In this document: piece by piece, positions 1 to 9,087 of the stretch
Position numbering within the stretch: the stretch's first letter is position 1
Layout of the letters: every line of letters begins with the position of its first letter
NCBI GenBank assembly: GCA_015660915.1
Contig: JACTTZ010000008.1
Location: forward strand, 1-64,000
Length of the DNA: 64,000 bases
Direction of reading: 5' to 3'
Source: Methanomicrobia archaeon
GTDB taxonomy: Archaea > Halobacteriota > Bog-38 > Methanoflorentales > Methanoflorentaceae
Notes under the pieces: generated by a model
What the model was told of the DNA's origin: nothing
What the model saw: the letters and a program-made list of their open reading frames with translations, nothing else
Database searches by the model: none
Made by a program: the position numbers and the translations under genes

Positions 1-135
1 TCGAAACCACCCCCGAAAAGAGACATCTTAAGGACATCGGTAAAAGACCGGTTTGATAGAGTCGGGATGTACGCACCAAGGCAACGAGGTGTTCAGTCCG
101 CGGCTACTAACGTCCGAGCCACGTCTTCGCATTAG
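1..135 (+). rRNA. 23S ribosomal RNA, 3' end (partial; 3' boundary approximate)
   Basis: Typical archaeal 23S 3'-terminal sequence (gatgtacgcaccaaggcaacgaggtgttcagtccgcggctactaacgtccgag), followed by tRNA and 5S. Confidence 0.85.
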
Positions 136-231
136 CTAGGCGTATACCGGACCCTTGTGGGGCGTTGCCTTCGAGCAGCGCTATTATGGAACGTGCATTT
201 TTTCCTTGCGCCAGTGGTTTGGCCCACAAGC

Positions 232-303
232 GCCAAGGTGGCGGAGCGGTTACGCGGCTGCCTGCAGAGCAGCTACACTCCGGTTCGAATCCGGACCTTG
301 GCT
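232..303 (+). tRNA. tRNA-Cys (GCA)
   Basis: Acceptor stem GCCAAGG/CCTTGGC, anticodon stem GCTGC-ctGCAga-GCAGC, T-arm CCGGTTCGAATCCGG, discriminator U73; no encoded CCA. Confidence 0.95.
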
Positions 304-430
304 TGACGTAGCGGCCATAGCGGCGGGGAAACTCCCGTTCCCATCCCGAACACGGAAGATAAGCCCGTCAACGTTCCATGTTGTACTGAAGTGCGAGAGC
401 CTTCGGGAACCATGGAGCGCTGCTACGTCT
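304..430 (+). rRNA. 5S ribosomal RNA
   Basis: gacgtagcggccatagc...cccatcccgaacacggaagataagcccgtc...gctgctacgtc; complementary termini and conserved 5S core. Confidence 0.9.
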
Positions 431-546
431 CTTATTCACTTTTTTGATTAAACGCGACTGCGATGAGAAGCTATGAGAATAGATCCTTTAACGCGCGATA
501 CGCTAGTATCCTGCTTTGCGGCTGTAGAGCCGCCTGTCAGGGGAGC

Positions 547-1656
547 TCAACTCAAAACATCTGTGAGCTGATTTGATCGCAGCGCATTTCGTATTTCAAG
601 TGCGATGCGCCTTCCACACGACATGGTGTCATATACATAGTCCGCGTACGGAGACCCTGTCGGATACAGATTCGTTCCGGCGACAAGCCTTGCTGATACT
701 TCAAACACTTTGAACTGAAGCGTATCGGTAACCATCGTCTCGAGACAGAATGGGCCGATCATGCCGCCGAACAAATCGATCGATTTTTCGACCACGCGGC
801 GCCCCATATCGAACACCTCCTCGAGAAGCTTCTCTCGCAGCACGACAGGAACGTTTCCGGTAACGACAAACGTAGGTTCGACGGCAGCTCCGCCTGCTCG
901 ATAGATCTCGTCAACGTTTGCCTCCAATCGGCGGTCAATGCCGAGCATCTCAAGAGCCCCTTTGCGCAGTCGGTAGCCAGTTTTTGCGATCGGCGAATAG
1001 AAGTAGTGAAAGTAAAATCGCGTCCCGAGAACAAACTCCTGTATTGTGTATTGTGCGGACGGCTCTATGCCTTTGACGAAGTCTGCATAATCTTTCGCGA
1101 TGAAGAAGCCTCGGCCGCCTTTGGCTCCGTGATACTTTACAATGACTGGTGACTGAATGTCTCGTGGATCGCGTATCTCTTTGGGCATATGCACGCCTGC
1201 CCCTTCCAGCCATCGTCTGCTTTTCGTCCGATCTGACTCCCATTGAAGCACGCGGCGATTTCCAAAGGTGGGCACGCTTAGGTCTAAAAAATTGTCGGCT
1301 CCGAGATACTCGACGAGGGATCCGTGAGGGATTAGAATCACGTTCTGGTCGCGCAATTCGCCGGCGTGCTTGAGCACGTCGAGATGGCTGCCTACTACCA
1401 AAAAGTCGTCAGGTTTGGCTCTTGGGTATGCGTCGTAATACTTCGGTATTTGCCCGACTGCGAGGCCGAGCGTTTTAAAGCCCTCCTCGCGGGCGCCGTG
1501 AAAAATTTGTAAGCTCGTATGGGAGCACAAAGTCGCGAGCGTTATTTCGTCCAAATCGTAGCTGGCAATGGCTTCCGGTATTGGGTCTATGCATATCCCC
1601 CGCGGACTTGATAGGACAGTATTGCGCTCAACAATATAAAAAGAACACGTGTTCAC
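547..1656 (-). CDS. PurP-family 5-formaminoimidazole-4-carboxamide ribonucleotide synthetase (ATP-grasp, DUF1246/DUF1297), copy 1
   Basis: 369 aa; PurP-like motifs (GSHLDVL, VKYHGAKGGRGFF, GPFCLETMV, ARLVAGTNLY). Confidence 0.85.
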   Translation of the reverse strand: MNTCSFYIVERNTVLSSPRGICIDPIPEAIASYDLDEITLATLCSHTSLQIFHGAREEGFKTLGLAVGQIPKYYDAYPRAKPDDFLVVGSHLDVLKHAGELRDQNVILIPHGSLVEYLGADNFLDLSVPTFGNRRVLQWESDRTKSRRWLEGAGVHMPKEIRDPRDIQSPVIVKYHGAKGGRGFFIAKDYADFVKGIEPSAQYTIQEFVLGTRFYFHYFYSPIAKTGYRLRKGALEMLGIDRRLEANVDEIYRAGGAAVEPTFVVTGNVPVVLREKLLEEVFDMGRRVVEKSIDLFGGMIGPFCLETMVTDTLQFKVFEVSARLVAGTNLYPTGSPYADYVYDTMSCGRRIALEIRNALRSNQLTDVLS

Positions 1657-1837
1657 TGCTGAACAACAGTTGCTCGTGCGTCACTGCCAACGAATGCAAA
1701 TCGATCGTTGTTTTTGTGCGGAGCGAGGTTTTTGCACCTCAGACAGACGTGCCTGTGACGTAACTTCGTTTGTCCAAGTGGCGAAGCATAGCTTCCGCAA
1801 AAAAAGTAGCTGCAGCAAAAAGCGAGCGCTTCGCTAT

Positions 1838-3253
1838 TCAGGAACCCTTCTCAAGCTCTTTGAGAATTCCACGGCCCGCGATCACGCCAGTCGCAGCTGC
1901 GTTGATTATATCCCTTGAAAGTCCCGTCCCGTCTCCTGCAGCGTAAAGCGCCTTGGTGCTCGTCGCTAATTCTCGTGAAACCTGTAGCTCCATAGCGTAA
2001 AACTTCACTTCAGGAGCATATAGCAGCGTTGAGTCAGAAGCAACGCCCGGTATGACTTCATTCAGCTTTTCAAGTCCTTCAATGATGTCCATGACGATTC
2101 TATGCGGCATTGCCATTGATATATCGCCGGGCGTGACATCTTCAAGTGTGTTTTTTACGGGGTTTCTTCGTATCCGACTCCAAGTGGAGCGCTGACCGCG
2201 ACGTAAATCCCCCATTCGTTGTATAATCGGATTGCCGCCTCCTATGGTTGTCGCCAGTTTGGAGACCGATTTGCCGTATCTTGTGGTGTCCTCGAGTGGT
2301 TCCGTAAGTTCGGTTCGTACTAAGAAAGCGAAATTCGTATTCTCGGATCGTCGGCTCTTGAGAGAGTGTCCGTTCGTGCCTATGAAACCTTCGTAGCGCT
2401 CCTTGACGACAAACCCGTGCTCGTTCGTGCAAAACGTTCTTACGAAATCGTCGTACCGCTTTGTGCGAATGTGAAACTTCGGGTCGCGGTTTATGTTGGT
2501 TATCGGGTCCATTATTATCGACGGGACCTCCACGCGAACGCCGATATCTATCGCGCCATGCTTCGCGTCGATGCCGTGACGCTTAACGAGGGTATTCACC
2601 CATTCCCCGCCAATTCGTCCCGGACAAAGCAGCGTAAACCGTGAAACAAGCTTCTCGCCGTGTTCCAACAATACCCCGGTGCACGTGTTATCCTCGATGA
2701 GCAGGTCGCGCACTGGAGCGTTTAGGCGAAATGCAGTCCCTCGAGACCTTAGATCATTTTCAAAGTTTTCGATGATGCGGGGGGCGTTGTCGGAGCCCAT
2801 GTGGCGCTGTGGAATCTCGATGAAATGAACGCCTACTGAAGCCGCGCCCCGCTTCAGCTTTTCCACTTGAACCCCCTCGGCGTTAAAAAGTTTCTCAGGG
2901 GCGCCGTACTTGAGGAACAGATTGTCGATATAATCCACAAGTTCCCAGGCAGACTTATCATCCCCCGTAATTGCGGCAAGGTCGCCTCCGATATCCGGCC
3001 GGAGATTTAGGGTGCCGTCAGAGAAAGTACCGGCACCGCCGACGCCGCACATGATGTCGCACTCCTTACACTCCGCGCATTTCCCGGTTTCCTCCATGGG
3101 GCATCGGCGCTCTTTGATGTCGCGCCCCCGATCGATGACCAACACGCGTATGTCCCGATCCGCCAGCTCGTTTGCCGCACACATGCCAGCAGGACCCGCT
3201 CCTATGATGATGACGTCCCAGTCTGTGTCTTCTTTCGATCCACTGCGTTTCAT
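1838..3253 (-). CDS. NAD(P)/FAD-dependent oxidoreductase (COG2509-like)
   Basis: N-terminal dinucleotide-binding VIIIGAGPAGMCAANEL; Cys-rich segment CAECKECDIMCGVGGAGTFSDG; C-terminal GDGTGLSRDIINAAATGVIAGRGIL. Confidence 0.85.
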   Translation of the reverse strand: MKRSGSKEDTDWDVIIIGAGPAGMCAANELADRDIRVLVIDRGRDIKERRCPMEETGKCAECKECDIMCGVGGAGTFSDGTLNLRPDIGGDLAAITGDDKSAWELVDYIDNLFLKYGAPEKLFNAEGVQVEKLKRGAASVGVHFIEIPQRHMGSDNAPRIIENFENDLRSRGTAFRLNAPVRDLLIEDNTCTGVLLEHGEKLVSRFTLLCPGRIGGEWVNTLVKRHGIDAKHGAIDIGVRVEVPSIIMDPITNINRDPKFHIRTKRYDDFVRTFCTNEHGFVVKERYEGFIGTNGHSLKSRRSENTNFAFLVRTELTEPLEDTTRYGKSVSKLATTIGGGNPIIQRMGDLRRGQRSTWSRIRRNPVKNTLEDVTPGDISMAMPHRIVMDIIEGLEKLNEVIPGVASDSTLLYAPEVKFYAMELQVSRELATSTKALYAAGDGTGLSRDIINAAATGVIAGRGILKELEKGS

Positions 3254-3254
3254 G

Positions 3255-4400
3255 TTACGTCACTATCTTCTCAATTTCGTCGAGAGCTATCGCGCGCTTG
3301 ACCTCAAGCGCGAGGCGTCGTCCTGAACTCATCCTTGTCCCAAACAGGGAATTTCCGTATGAGGCACCCACGTTCGTATGGACGTTTGTGCCTCCGCCGA
3401 TGCGCGTTGCGATATCATAAACGTAAAAGTCCATATTTTGATCAACGATGGTCTGTAGGCAGAACGGCCCAATGATCGGAGCGCTGTAATGCTGCTTGGA
3501 GAACGCGACAAATCGCTCAGCCATGAGGTAGACTCTCTCGAGCAACGACTCTCTTAGAGACGCGTTGGCGTGGCCGACGATCGTCATAAGTGGGTCACGG
3601 AACTGCGCGGGCAGCTCCAACTGCTGCTCAGCGGGAATGCGAACCAATCCGTCCAGGTTGCTTTCGAATCTGAAGTCAATCCCCAGAAGCTCGATCTCAT
3701 CATCGATGGGAGAGTAAAAGAAGTTGAAGTTGAAGACCGGGCCGATGATGTACTGTTCAATGCGGGCGTCTTTGAGGGCTTCCGTCGTAATAATCTCGCG
3801 GTTAAGGAGGCGCTCGACTTTAGCGTCGAACTCCTCTGGGGAAGCGGCCGTGAAGAACCCGCGCTCGAGCGTCATATACTTGTGATGGAGCTTCACCATC
3901 ACGAGCGTATCTATGTCGTCTTTGCTCGCGTAGTGTTTCGGGATAGGAATACCCGCTTGCTGACTGACCCAGTAGTAATTTTCTTCTTCCGTCTCCCTGT
4001 CCTCAATTTTCAACATGTCACGCGTGCCGACGAGTGGTAATCTAAACTCATTCTCGACCCGCCGCACTCCGTTGTAGACCACAAAAGACCGATTGGGGAT
4101 AAACAGCGTGTTCTTAGCGATGAGCTGTTGTTGTACGTTTTCAGTGAGGATCTCATCAAACTTGTTGAGGACAAGGCTCTCATCAACGAAGCCTTTGCGC
4201 AGTCCGTTCACGGTCCGATTCTTAAAATAGTTCGTATAAAGTCCATCGCGGCCTTTTTGGCATACGACGAGGTTGGGAATCTCTTCGTCGCGGGCACCAT
4301 CGCAGACATCTAATGCGGAATGCGAGCCGAGCACGCCGATTGTGATATTCTTTTTATCATATTCGCTCACCACATCTATGACGTCTTGCTTGGTTATCAT
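3255..4400 (-). CDS. PurP-family ATP-grasp protein, copy 2
   Basis: 381 aa; paralogous to 547..1656 (GSHSALDVCDGARDE, GPFCLQTIV, ATRIGGGTNVHTN). Confidence 0.85.
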   Translation of the reverse strand: MITKQDVIDVVSEYDKKNITIGVLGSHSALDVCDGARDEEIPNLVVCQKGRDGLYTNYFKNRTVNGLRKGFVDESLVLNKFDEILTENVQQQLIAKNTLFIPNRSFVVYNGVRRVENEFRLPLVGTRDMLKIEDRETEEENYYWVSQQAGIPIPKHYASKDDIDTLVMVKLHHKYMTLERGFFTAASPEEFDAKVERLLNREIITTEALKDARIEQYIIGPVFNFNFFYSPIDDEIELLGIDFRFESNLDGLVRIPAEQQLELPAQFRDPLMTIVGHANASLRESLLERVYLMAERFVAFSKQHYSAPIIGPFCLQTIVDQNMDFYVYDIATRIGGGTNVHTNVGASYGNSLFGTRMSSGRRLALEVKRAIALDEIEKIVT

Positions 4401-4580
4401 GAGAAGTCTCCTCCACCATGTTCATCAAGCGCATATAAAGGTTTTCGGACGATCTGATAATAAGTGGCTGTGCCCGAAATCAGTCAATTATGATTAATAA
4501 GCGAGGAATGCACGCATAGGTGCTAAAGTTCTAAAGAACACTGTCTATAAGATGCTAGGTGCCGGCGAACGGAAAAAAGT

Positions 4581-4624
4581 GTGACAAAAGAGTAACAAAA
4601 TGGTAACAAAATGATAACAAAACC
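4581..4624. repeat. Four tandem 11-bp units (consensus GTAACAAAATG)
   Basis: gtgacaaaaga / gtaacaaaatg / gtaacaaaatg / ataacaaaacc, exact 11-bp period. Confidence 0.8.
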
Positions 4625-4793
4625 ATACCATTTAAAAAAAATCAAACTACAATTAAGTGGCAGTCTACGGCACTGATTCGGCCGTAAGAACATGGGCTCC
4701 GCACAGCTTGTCTAGAGTAAAAAAAACGCTCGGCCTACAGCTCTTGCAGCGGTATGCATAGCAAAAAAAGAGGTCAGATGACGTCCGCTACTA

Positions 4794-5051
4794 TTAAGGA
4801 AGTTCGGTTTTTAGCAGAATGAGTTTATCGCCTACAGTCTTGATGCTACCGCCCAATTCGTGCAGCAAGGTATCCAGTCCGGCAACGTCAATATGCTCGC
4901 GCTTCAGAAGTCTGACCAAATAGTCGAGGTCAGCGAACTCGGCCGATAGTTCTCCAAGCTTGTCTAGTAAGTCGCCATATGTGACAGCTGCTACGAGCTC
5001 TATCCTCCCTTCATTGTTGAATTGAGGTGTAATGGCAGTTCGTATGTCCAT
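4794..5051 (-). CDS. Small hypothetical protein downstream of fwdC
   Basis: 85 aa helical ORF on the same strand, just after the Fwd cluster. Confidence 0.6.
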   Translation of the reverse strand: MDIRTAITPQFNNEGRIELVAAVTYGDLLDKLGELSAEFADLDYLVRLLKREHIDVAGLDTLLHELGGSIKTVGDKLILLKTELP

Positions 5052-5119
5052 TCGTGTGATTTATGGCCCAAGCTGGCGTAAAGTAGGCCGCCCGCGGTGT
5101 CTATGCGGGCGTTCCTTGA

Positions 5120-5941
5120 CTACATTTTTACAAACAGCTTGCCCCTCCCCAATTCCGCGTGATCTCCATTCAGAACTTGGAACGTTGTCAGCACTCCGTC
5201 GATTTCAAGCTCCTCGGTCCCATTAGGTGTGAAACCAGGCATCATGGCTCCAATTTTTCCGAACACGTAGATGTTTCCACGGTTCATCATCGCGCCGACG
5301 CGCCCTGGCGAGTTTCCGTGAATGATGATGGTTGGCGGGGGGTCTTTCCGTCCAATGCCCTTGCCCATGTGAATTCCGGCATTGATGCCGACGTCGCCTT
5401 TGACGGTGATCGTGCCGCCCATCATGTACTCTCCGACGCTTTGGCCTGCGTTCCCGTTAATAACGATCTTACCACCTTTCATGCCGCGCCAGTCACCGCG
5501 GTAAGAGGCGCCACAGTAGTCAAATACGTTCCCTTCAAAGAGGATATCGCCGCCCTCCATCTGGATGGCGCAAAAGGCATCAGCATCTCCCTTTACCCGT
5601 ATTCTGCCGCCTTTCATCCAGGCGCCACAGTACATGTCAACGTCCCCTTTGCAAAGCACAGCTCCGGCTGTCATGAACGCGCCGATGTACTTGACGCGAG
5701 GAACGTCGCCAGCTATAATGATCCCTTGGTCTTCTACCGAGTCTGCTACTTTCCCTGAGATGGCGAAAAACCGCCCGAGCGGCCACTGGGTATTTCCTTC
5801 GAGAACTGGCAACTCCGCAATTTCTTCAAGGGTTTTGCCGCACACTATATCAGGTGCTATTACTGGCGCTTCGAGTACGAGGTAATCGACGTCGTCTTTT
5901 GGTGTTAGCGTTAAGCGGTCCATTTGCGATTCGCCTCCCAC
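5120..5941 (-). CDS. fwdC: Formylmethanofuran dehydrogenase subunit C
   Basis: Glutamate-synthase-alpha-like beta-helix repeats (MKGGRIRVKGDADA, MKGGKIVINGNAG, MMGGTITVKGDVG). Confidence 0.9.
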   Translation of the reverse strand: MGGESQMDRLTLTPKDDVDYLVLEAPVIAPDIVCGKTLEEIAELPVLEGNTQWPLGRFFAISGKVADSVEDQGIIIAGDVPRVKYIGAFMTAGAVLCKGDVDMYCGAWMKGGRIRVKGDADAFCAIQMEGGDILFEGNVFDYCGASYRGDWRGMKGGKIVINGNAGQSVGEYMMGGTITVKGDVGINAGIHMGKGIGRKDPPPTIIIHGNSPGRVGAMMNRGNIYVFGKIGAMMPGFTPNGTEELEIDGVLTTFQVLNGDHAELGRGKLFVKM

Positions 5942-6333
5942 TTTGGTCTTGCCCGTTTGGTATAGTACTTTTTCATGAGCTCTTGAGGTCCAAGCACGGG
6001 GCTACTCCCTTTTTCAATTTGAACGACCAAGTTCTTGTAGCGAGGGCTGCCCGTTGATTCCGTTACTGGGGTTACGACGATGTTCGCCCACGGACCACGG
6101 GGGATAAAGATCTCTCCTCTTTGCTGCCTGTCGGTCTTTTTCGCCCTGAGGATGACGCTGTCGCCGTACGAGTTGGTGACTTTTACAAACCACGGTTTGC
6201 CTAATTCCTCGAAGTCCTCAGGACTTATATCGCAGTATGCTGCTTCTTGTGTATAGTCGTCAGTGAACTTGCGCCCGCCTTTAATGACGGCACCCTGAAA
6301 TGCGGTGCTGCCGGTATTTAGAATTATATCCAA
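5911..6333 (-). CDS. fwdD: Formylmethanofuran dehydrogenase subunit D (molybdopterin-dinucleotide binding)
   Basis: 140 aa between subunits B and C; overlaps fwdC start; VILRAKKTDRQQRGEIFIPRGPWANIVV. Confidence 0.85.
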   Translation of the reverse strand: MDIILNTGSTAFQGAVIKGGRKFTDDYTQEAAYCDISPEDFEELGKPWFVKVTNSYGDSVILRAKKTDRQQRGEIFIPRGPWANIVVTPVTESTGSPRYKNLVVQIEKGSSPVLGPQELMKKYYTKRARPKWEANRKWTA

Positions 6334-6353
6334 TCCACTCTCCCCCTGCTTTG

Positions 6354-7793
6354 TTAACCAGCCCTGGATACGAGCTTATCCAGACGTTGTCCAAACTCTT
6401 CGTCAGATAGCGGAGTCGTCTGAGGCTTCGCCTGCGCCTCTTCTTCCTTTGCCTTTTCGCGTGCTTCCAGTTTCTGAATAATGGCGTCACGCAACTGTGT
6501 ACACGTGTCTTCATTAGACTTCGTAAAGTCAAATGGCGGATCGCAGAAGCTTCGAGCGTAGATCGGCACGTTGTCCATCCGATAGAAAGTGCCCGTACAC
6601 TCCATAGCGTCTAAAACACCTGGCAGCACGACGTCGCTAATGAATGCTTGTGGTCCCTCCGCAGTTTCTATAGAGACTACGGGAATCTCGCACATCCTCT
6701 CGACCGCTATTTTCGGTAGATGAGCCCCCAGATCGGCGCACATGCAGAACAACGCGTCAACTTCGCCCCTCCGAAGTGCATCAACGCACGAGTACTCACC
6801 CGGCTGATAGCGTGGCGCCCCGGTCGAGAAGTCGACGGCGTATGGAAATCCATGTGACCAATTAAGGACTTGATTGAACCCTGTGACGTTGCAATGCCCT
6901 CTGTTTGCCAGGATCACGAACTTGCCGGTTTTGTTACCGAGCTGCGTCAACCGCATCGCCATTGATGCGTTGTAGTGTTTGCCGCGGGTGCTTGCGATGC
7001 CTAAACCGACCCATATCACTCCAAAGCGTGCATCTTTTACCATTTCTGCCGCTTTATGAATATCCTCACGGCTGATACCGGTAACATCTGTAAAGGATTC
7101 GTGCGGCTCAAATCCGTTGAGAATCGTCATAATCGCGCTGAGCACCTCGAAATCGGTGCCTGGCTTAAGCTGGAGGTGAAGGTCTGCGTGCTCAGCTGTG
7201 GTCGAGCGTCTCGGGTCGACGACGATGACCTTTCTCCCATAGCGCCCCTGTTCTGTGAAGAAACCGCGCACAAATATCGAATGGCGGCTTAAGTGCCTCG
7301 GGTGGGAGTCTTCTGGGTTGGCACCCCAGTAGATGTCAAGATCCGCTCTGTTTCGGGTTTCACCGAGTGTACATCCGGCTTGCCCCACGTCTTGCATGGC
7401 CATTACTGTCGGCCCGTGGCAGATCGTCGCGTTACCATCAACCAGTCCACCTAGCATCTCAGCGATCTCGATGGCTATTGCCATAGCCTCTGAGGTCGTT
7501 TCGCTTCCCACGAAAAAGAACGGTCGTTTCGCGTTTACGAGAAACTCAGCTGCTTTGTCGACAGCCTCGCTCCACGGGGCCTCTTTTCCATTGATTAGAG
7601 GCTTGGTAATTCGGTGACTGCTTCGAAGCTCCTTGAACTTCGCATCACCCATAATGCAGGCATTTCGCGTAACGACGGATACGTCGTCAAGTTCGACTTC
7701 AATGTCGTCGCACGCTATGCCGCATACAGGGCACGTCACGTCAGTGCATGTTATTTTATTGCTAATTTCGCTTTCTTGTGCTTCAGAGCTCAT
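6354..7793 (-). CDS. fwdB: Formylmethanofuran dehydrogenase subunit B (Mo/W catalytic subunit)
   Basis: 479 aa; CTDVTCPVCGIACDDIEV; ATICHGPTVMAMQDVGQAGCTLGETRNRADLDIYWGANP; Cys at the metal-ligand position. Confidence 0.92.
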   Translation of the reverse strand: MSSEAQESEISNKITCTDVTCPVCGIACDDIEVELDDVSVVTRNACIMGDAKFKELRSSHRITKPLINGKEAPWSEAVDKAAEFLVNAKRPFFFVGSETTSEAMAIAIEIAEMLGGLVDGNATICHGPTVMAMQDVGQAGCTLGETRNRADLDIYWGANPEDSHPRHLSRHSIFVRGFFTEQGRYGRKVIVVDPRRSTTAEHADLHLQLKPGTDFEVLSAIMTILNGFEPHESFTDVTGISREDIHKAAEMVKDARFGVIWVGLGIASTRGKHYNASMAMRLTQLGNKTGKFVILANRGHCNVTGFNQVLNWSHGFPYAVDFSTGAPRYQPGEYSCVDALRRGEVDALFCMCADLGAHLPKIAVERMCEIPVVSIETAEGPQAFISDVVLPGVLDAMECTGTFYRMDNVPIYARSFCDPPFDFTKSNEDTCTQLRDAIIQKLEAREKAKEEEAQAKPQTTPLSDEEFGQRLDKLVSRAG

Positions 7794-7926
7794 TTTAGCA
7801 CCTCAATTCGCATTTCTTGGCTTCGAAGTTCCGCGTGCAGCTCACTCAACGTCAAAGTGCACAACTCATATTTCCGATCAGTTATGAAGCAAGCTTTAAA
7901 GCCGTGCGAATTATGCCTCTGCGCTA

Positions 7927-7952
7927 GCGATATTATCTTGTTATAATATCGC
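7927..7952. promoter_or_regulatory. Putative ModE-like operator, site 1 (GCGATAT-N12-ATATCGC)
   Basis: Perfect inverted repeat GCGATATTAT-CTTGTT-ATAATATCGC in the fwdB/fmdE divergent intergenic region. Confidence 0.6.
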
Positions 7953-7969
7953 CACGTTTTAAGAGGCTA

Positions 7970-7986
7970 GCGTAAAATATAAAAGT
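7970..7986. promoter_or_regulatory. AT-rich TATA-like element between divergent fwdB and fmdE
   Basis: cgtaaaatataaaagta; TATA-like on both strands, between the two inverted repeats. Confidence 0.5.
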
Positions 7987-7988
7987 AT

Positions 7989-8012
7989 CGTTATAATGAA
8001 TAAGGTATATCG
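7989..8012. promoter_or_regulatory. Putative ModE-like operator, site 2 (CGTTAT-N12-ATATCG)
   Basis: cgttat-aatgaataaggt-atatcg, 31 nt upstream of the fmdE-like ATG. Confidence 0.55.
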
Positions 8013-8042
8013 CTGCTTGCGCCTTGCGGGCGGAAAAGTACC

Positions 8043-8669
8043 ATGAGTATTTCATTTCAAGAACTTGAAGCGTTGATGGAACAAAATGGCACGGAAGAGA
8101 GAATTCGCCAGTACGTGAGGCAGTCCGTAAGATTCCATAGTTTTGCTCCCCCAGGATTGCTTATTGGAGTATTTATGGTCGATCTAGCCCTTGAGAAACT
8201 GGGCGCGAAGCCAAATGATAAGCTTTATGCTGTAGCCGAAACGTCGAAATGTGCCCCCGATGCGGTGCAAGTCATTACCCACGCCACTGTAGGCAATCAT
8301 CGACTGCGAATAATGGAATCAGGACGATTTTCAATTACGCTGAATAGACTTGCTTCAGGAAAAGAAGCCGAGGGGATACGCGTTTATGTTGATGCAGCCA
8401 AAATCAATGCGTATCCAATACTCAATCAATGGTATACGAACGACCCAGCGTTCAAACACTTAACCGATAGGGACATGATCTACGACGAGATTCTACAGGG
8501 GGGCCGAAATATCTTATCGTGGGAGTCGGTCAGGGTACTGGTGCCTCGCAAGGCACAATGGGAAGCCGTGACGTGCCCGGTTTGCTGTGAGATAGTACCT
8601 GATTACTTGCTTAAGAATGGTACGTGTGTAACCTGTGCGGCAACAAAATATTATAAAAAATCGCCGTAG
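8043..8669 (+). CDS. FmdE-family protein (formylmethanofuran dehydrogenase subunit E-like, C-terminal zinc ribbon)
   Basis: 208 aa; CPVCCEIVPDYLLKNGTCVTC zinc ribbon; ETSKCAPDAVQVITHATVGN-type FmdE motif. Confidence 0.85.
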   Translation: MSISFQELEALMEQNGTEERIRQYVRQSVRFHSFAPPGLLIGVFMVDLALEKLGAKPNDKLYAVAETSKCAPDAVQVITHATVGNHRLRIMESGRFSITLNRLASGKEAEGIRVYVDAAKINAYPILNQWYTNDPAFKHLTDRDMIYDEILQGGRNILSWESVRVLVPRKAQWEAVTCPVCCEIVPDYLLKNGTCVTCAATKYYKKSP

Positions 8670-8767
8670 CCCTCGTTGAAGCGGTTCTCGAAACGATGAT
8701 AAGGGGCGGTTCTTGCTTGTCTATACCCAATATCCCGCTCTGCGCATCTTAATTAAGGGTTATTAAC

Positions 8768-9087
8768 ATGGACGGGACAGCGTGGTCACAACGAGGTGAT
8801 AGACACGTGAAAATTGGCTGGCGGGTGCGTTTCGGGCTCCTTCTTATTGCCCTCTCTGTACTCCTCTATTTGGTTCACTTCTCTATATCCCACGATCTAG
8901 CTCATATCGAGGCCTATGCACTTGGCGACCTTGCCCTTCTTCCCATCGAGGTGCTTCTTGTCGTCCTCGTCGTTGACCGGGTCATAAGCAGGGAAGAGAA
9001 GAGGGTCAACTCAGCAAACTCAACATTGTAATCGGCGTCTACTTCAGTGAGGTCGGCACCCCACTCTTCAGCCATTTTTCTCATTTA
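8768..9087 (+). pseudogene. Frameshifted, truncated small membrane protein
   Basis: VRFGLLLIALSVLLYLVHFSISHDLAHIEAYALGDLALLPIEVLLVVLVVDRVISREEKR, continuing after a frameshift as LSKLNIVIGVYFSEVGTPLFSHFSHLG in another frame, then an abrupt change to the modB relic. Confidence 0.65.

Noticed and set aside
155-451. ORF 98 aa across tRNA-Cys and 5S
   Set aside because: Spurious reading through structural RNA genes; many other antisense ORFs in the track inside well-supported genes were rejected for the same kind of overlap reason.
6354-7793. Possible selenocysteine in the formylmethanofuran dehydrogenase B subunit
   Set aside because: The metal-ligand position is an ordinary Cys codon (TICHGP); no in-frame TGA, so no reason to invoke Sec decoding.
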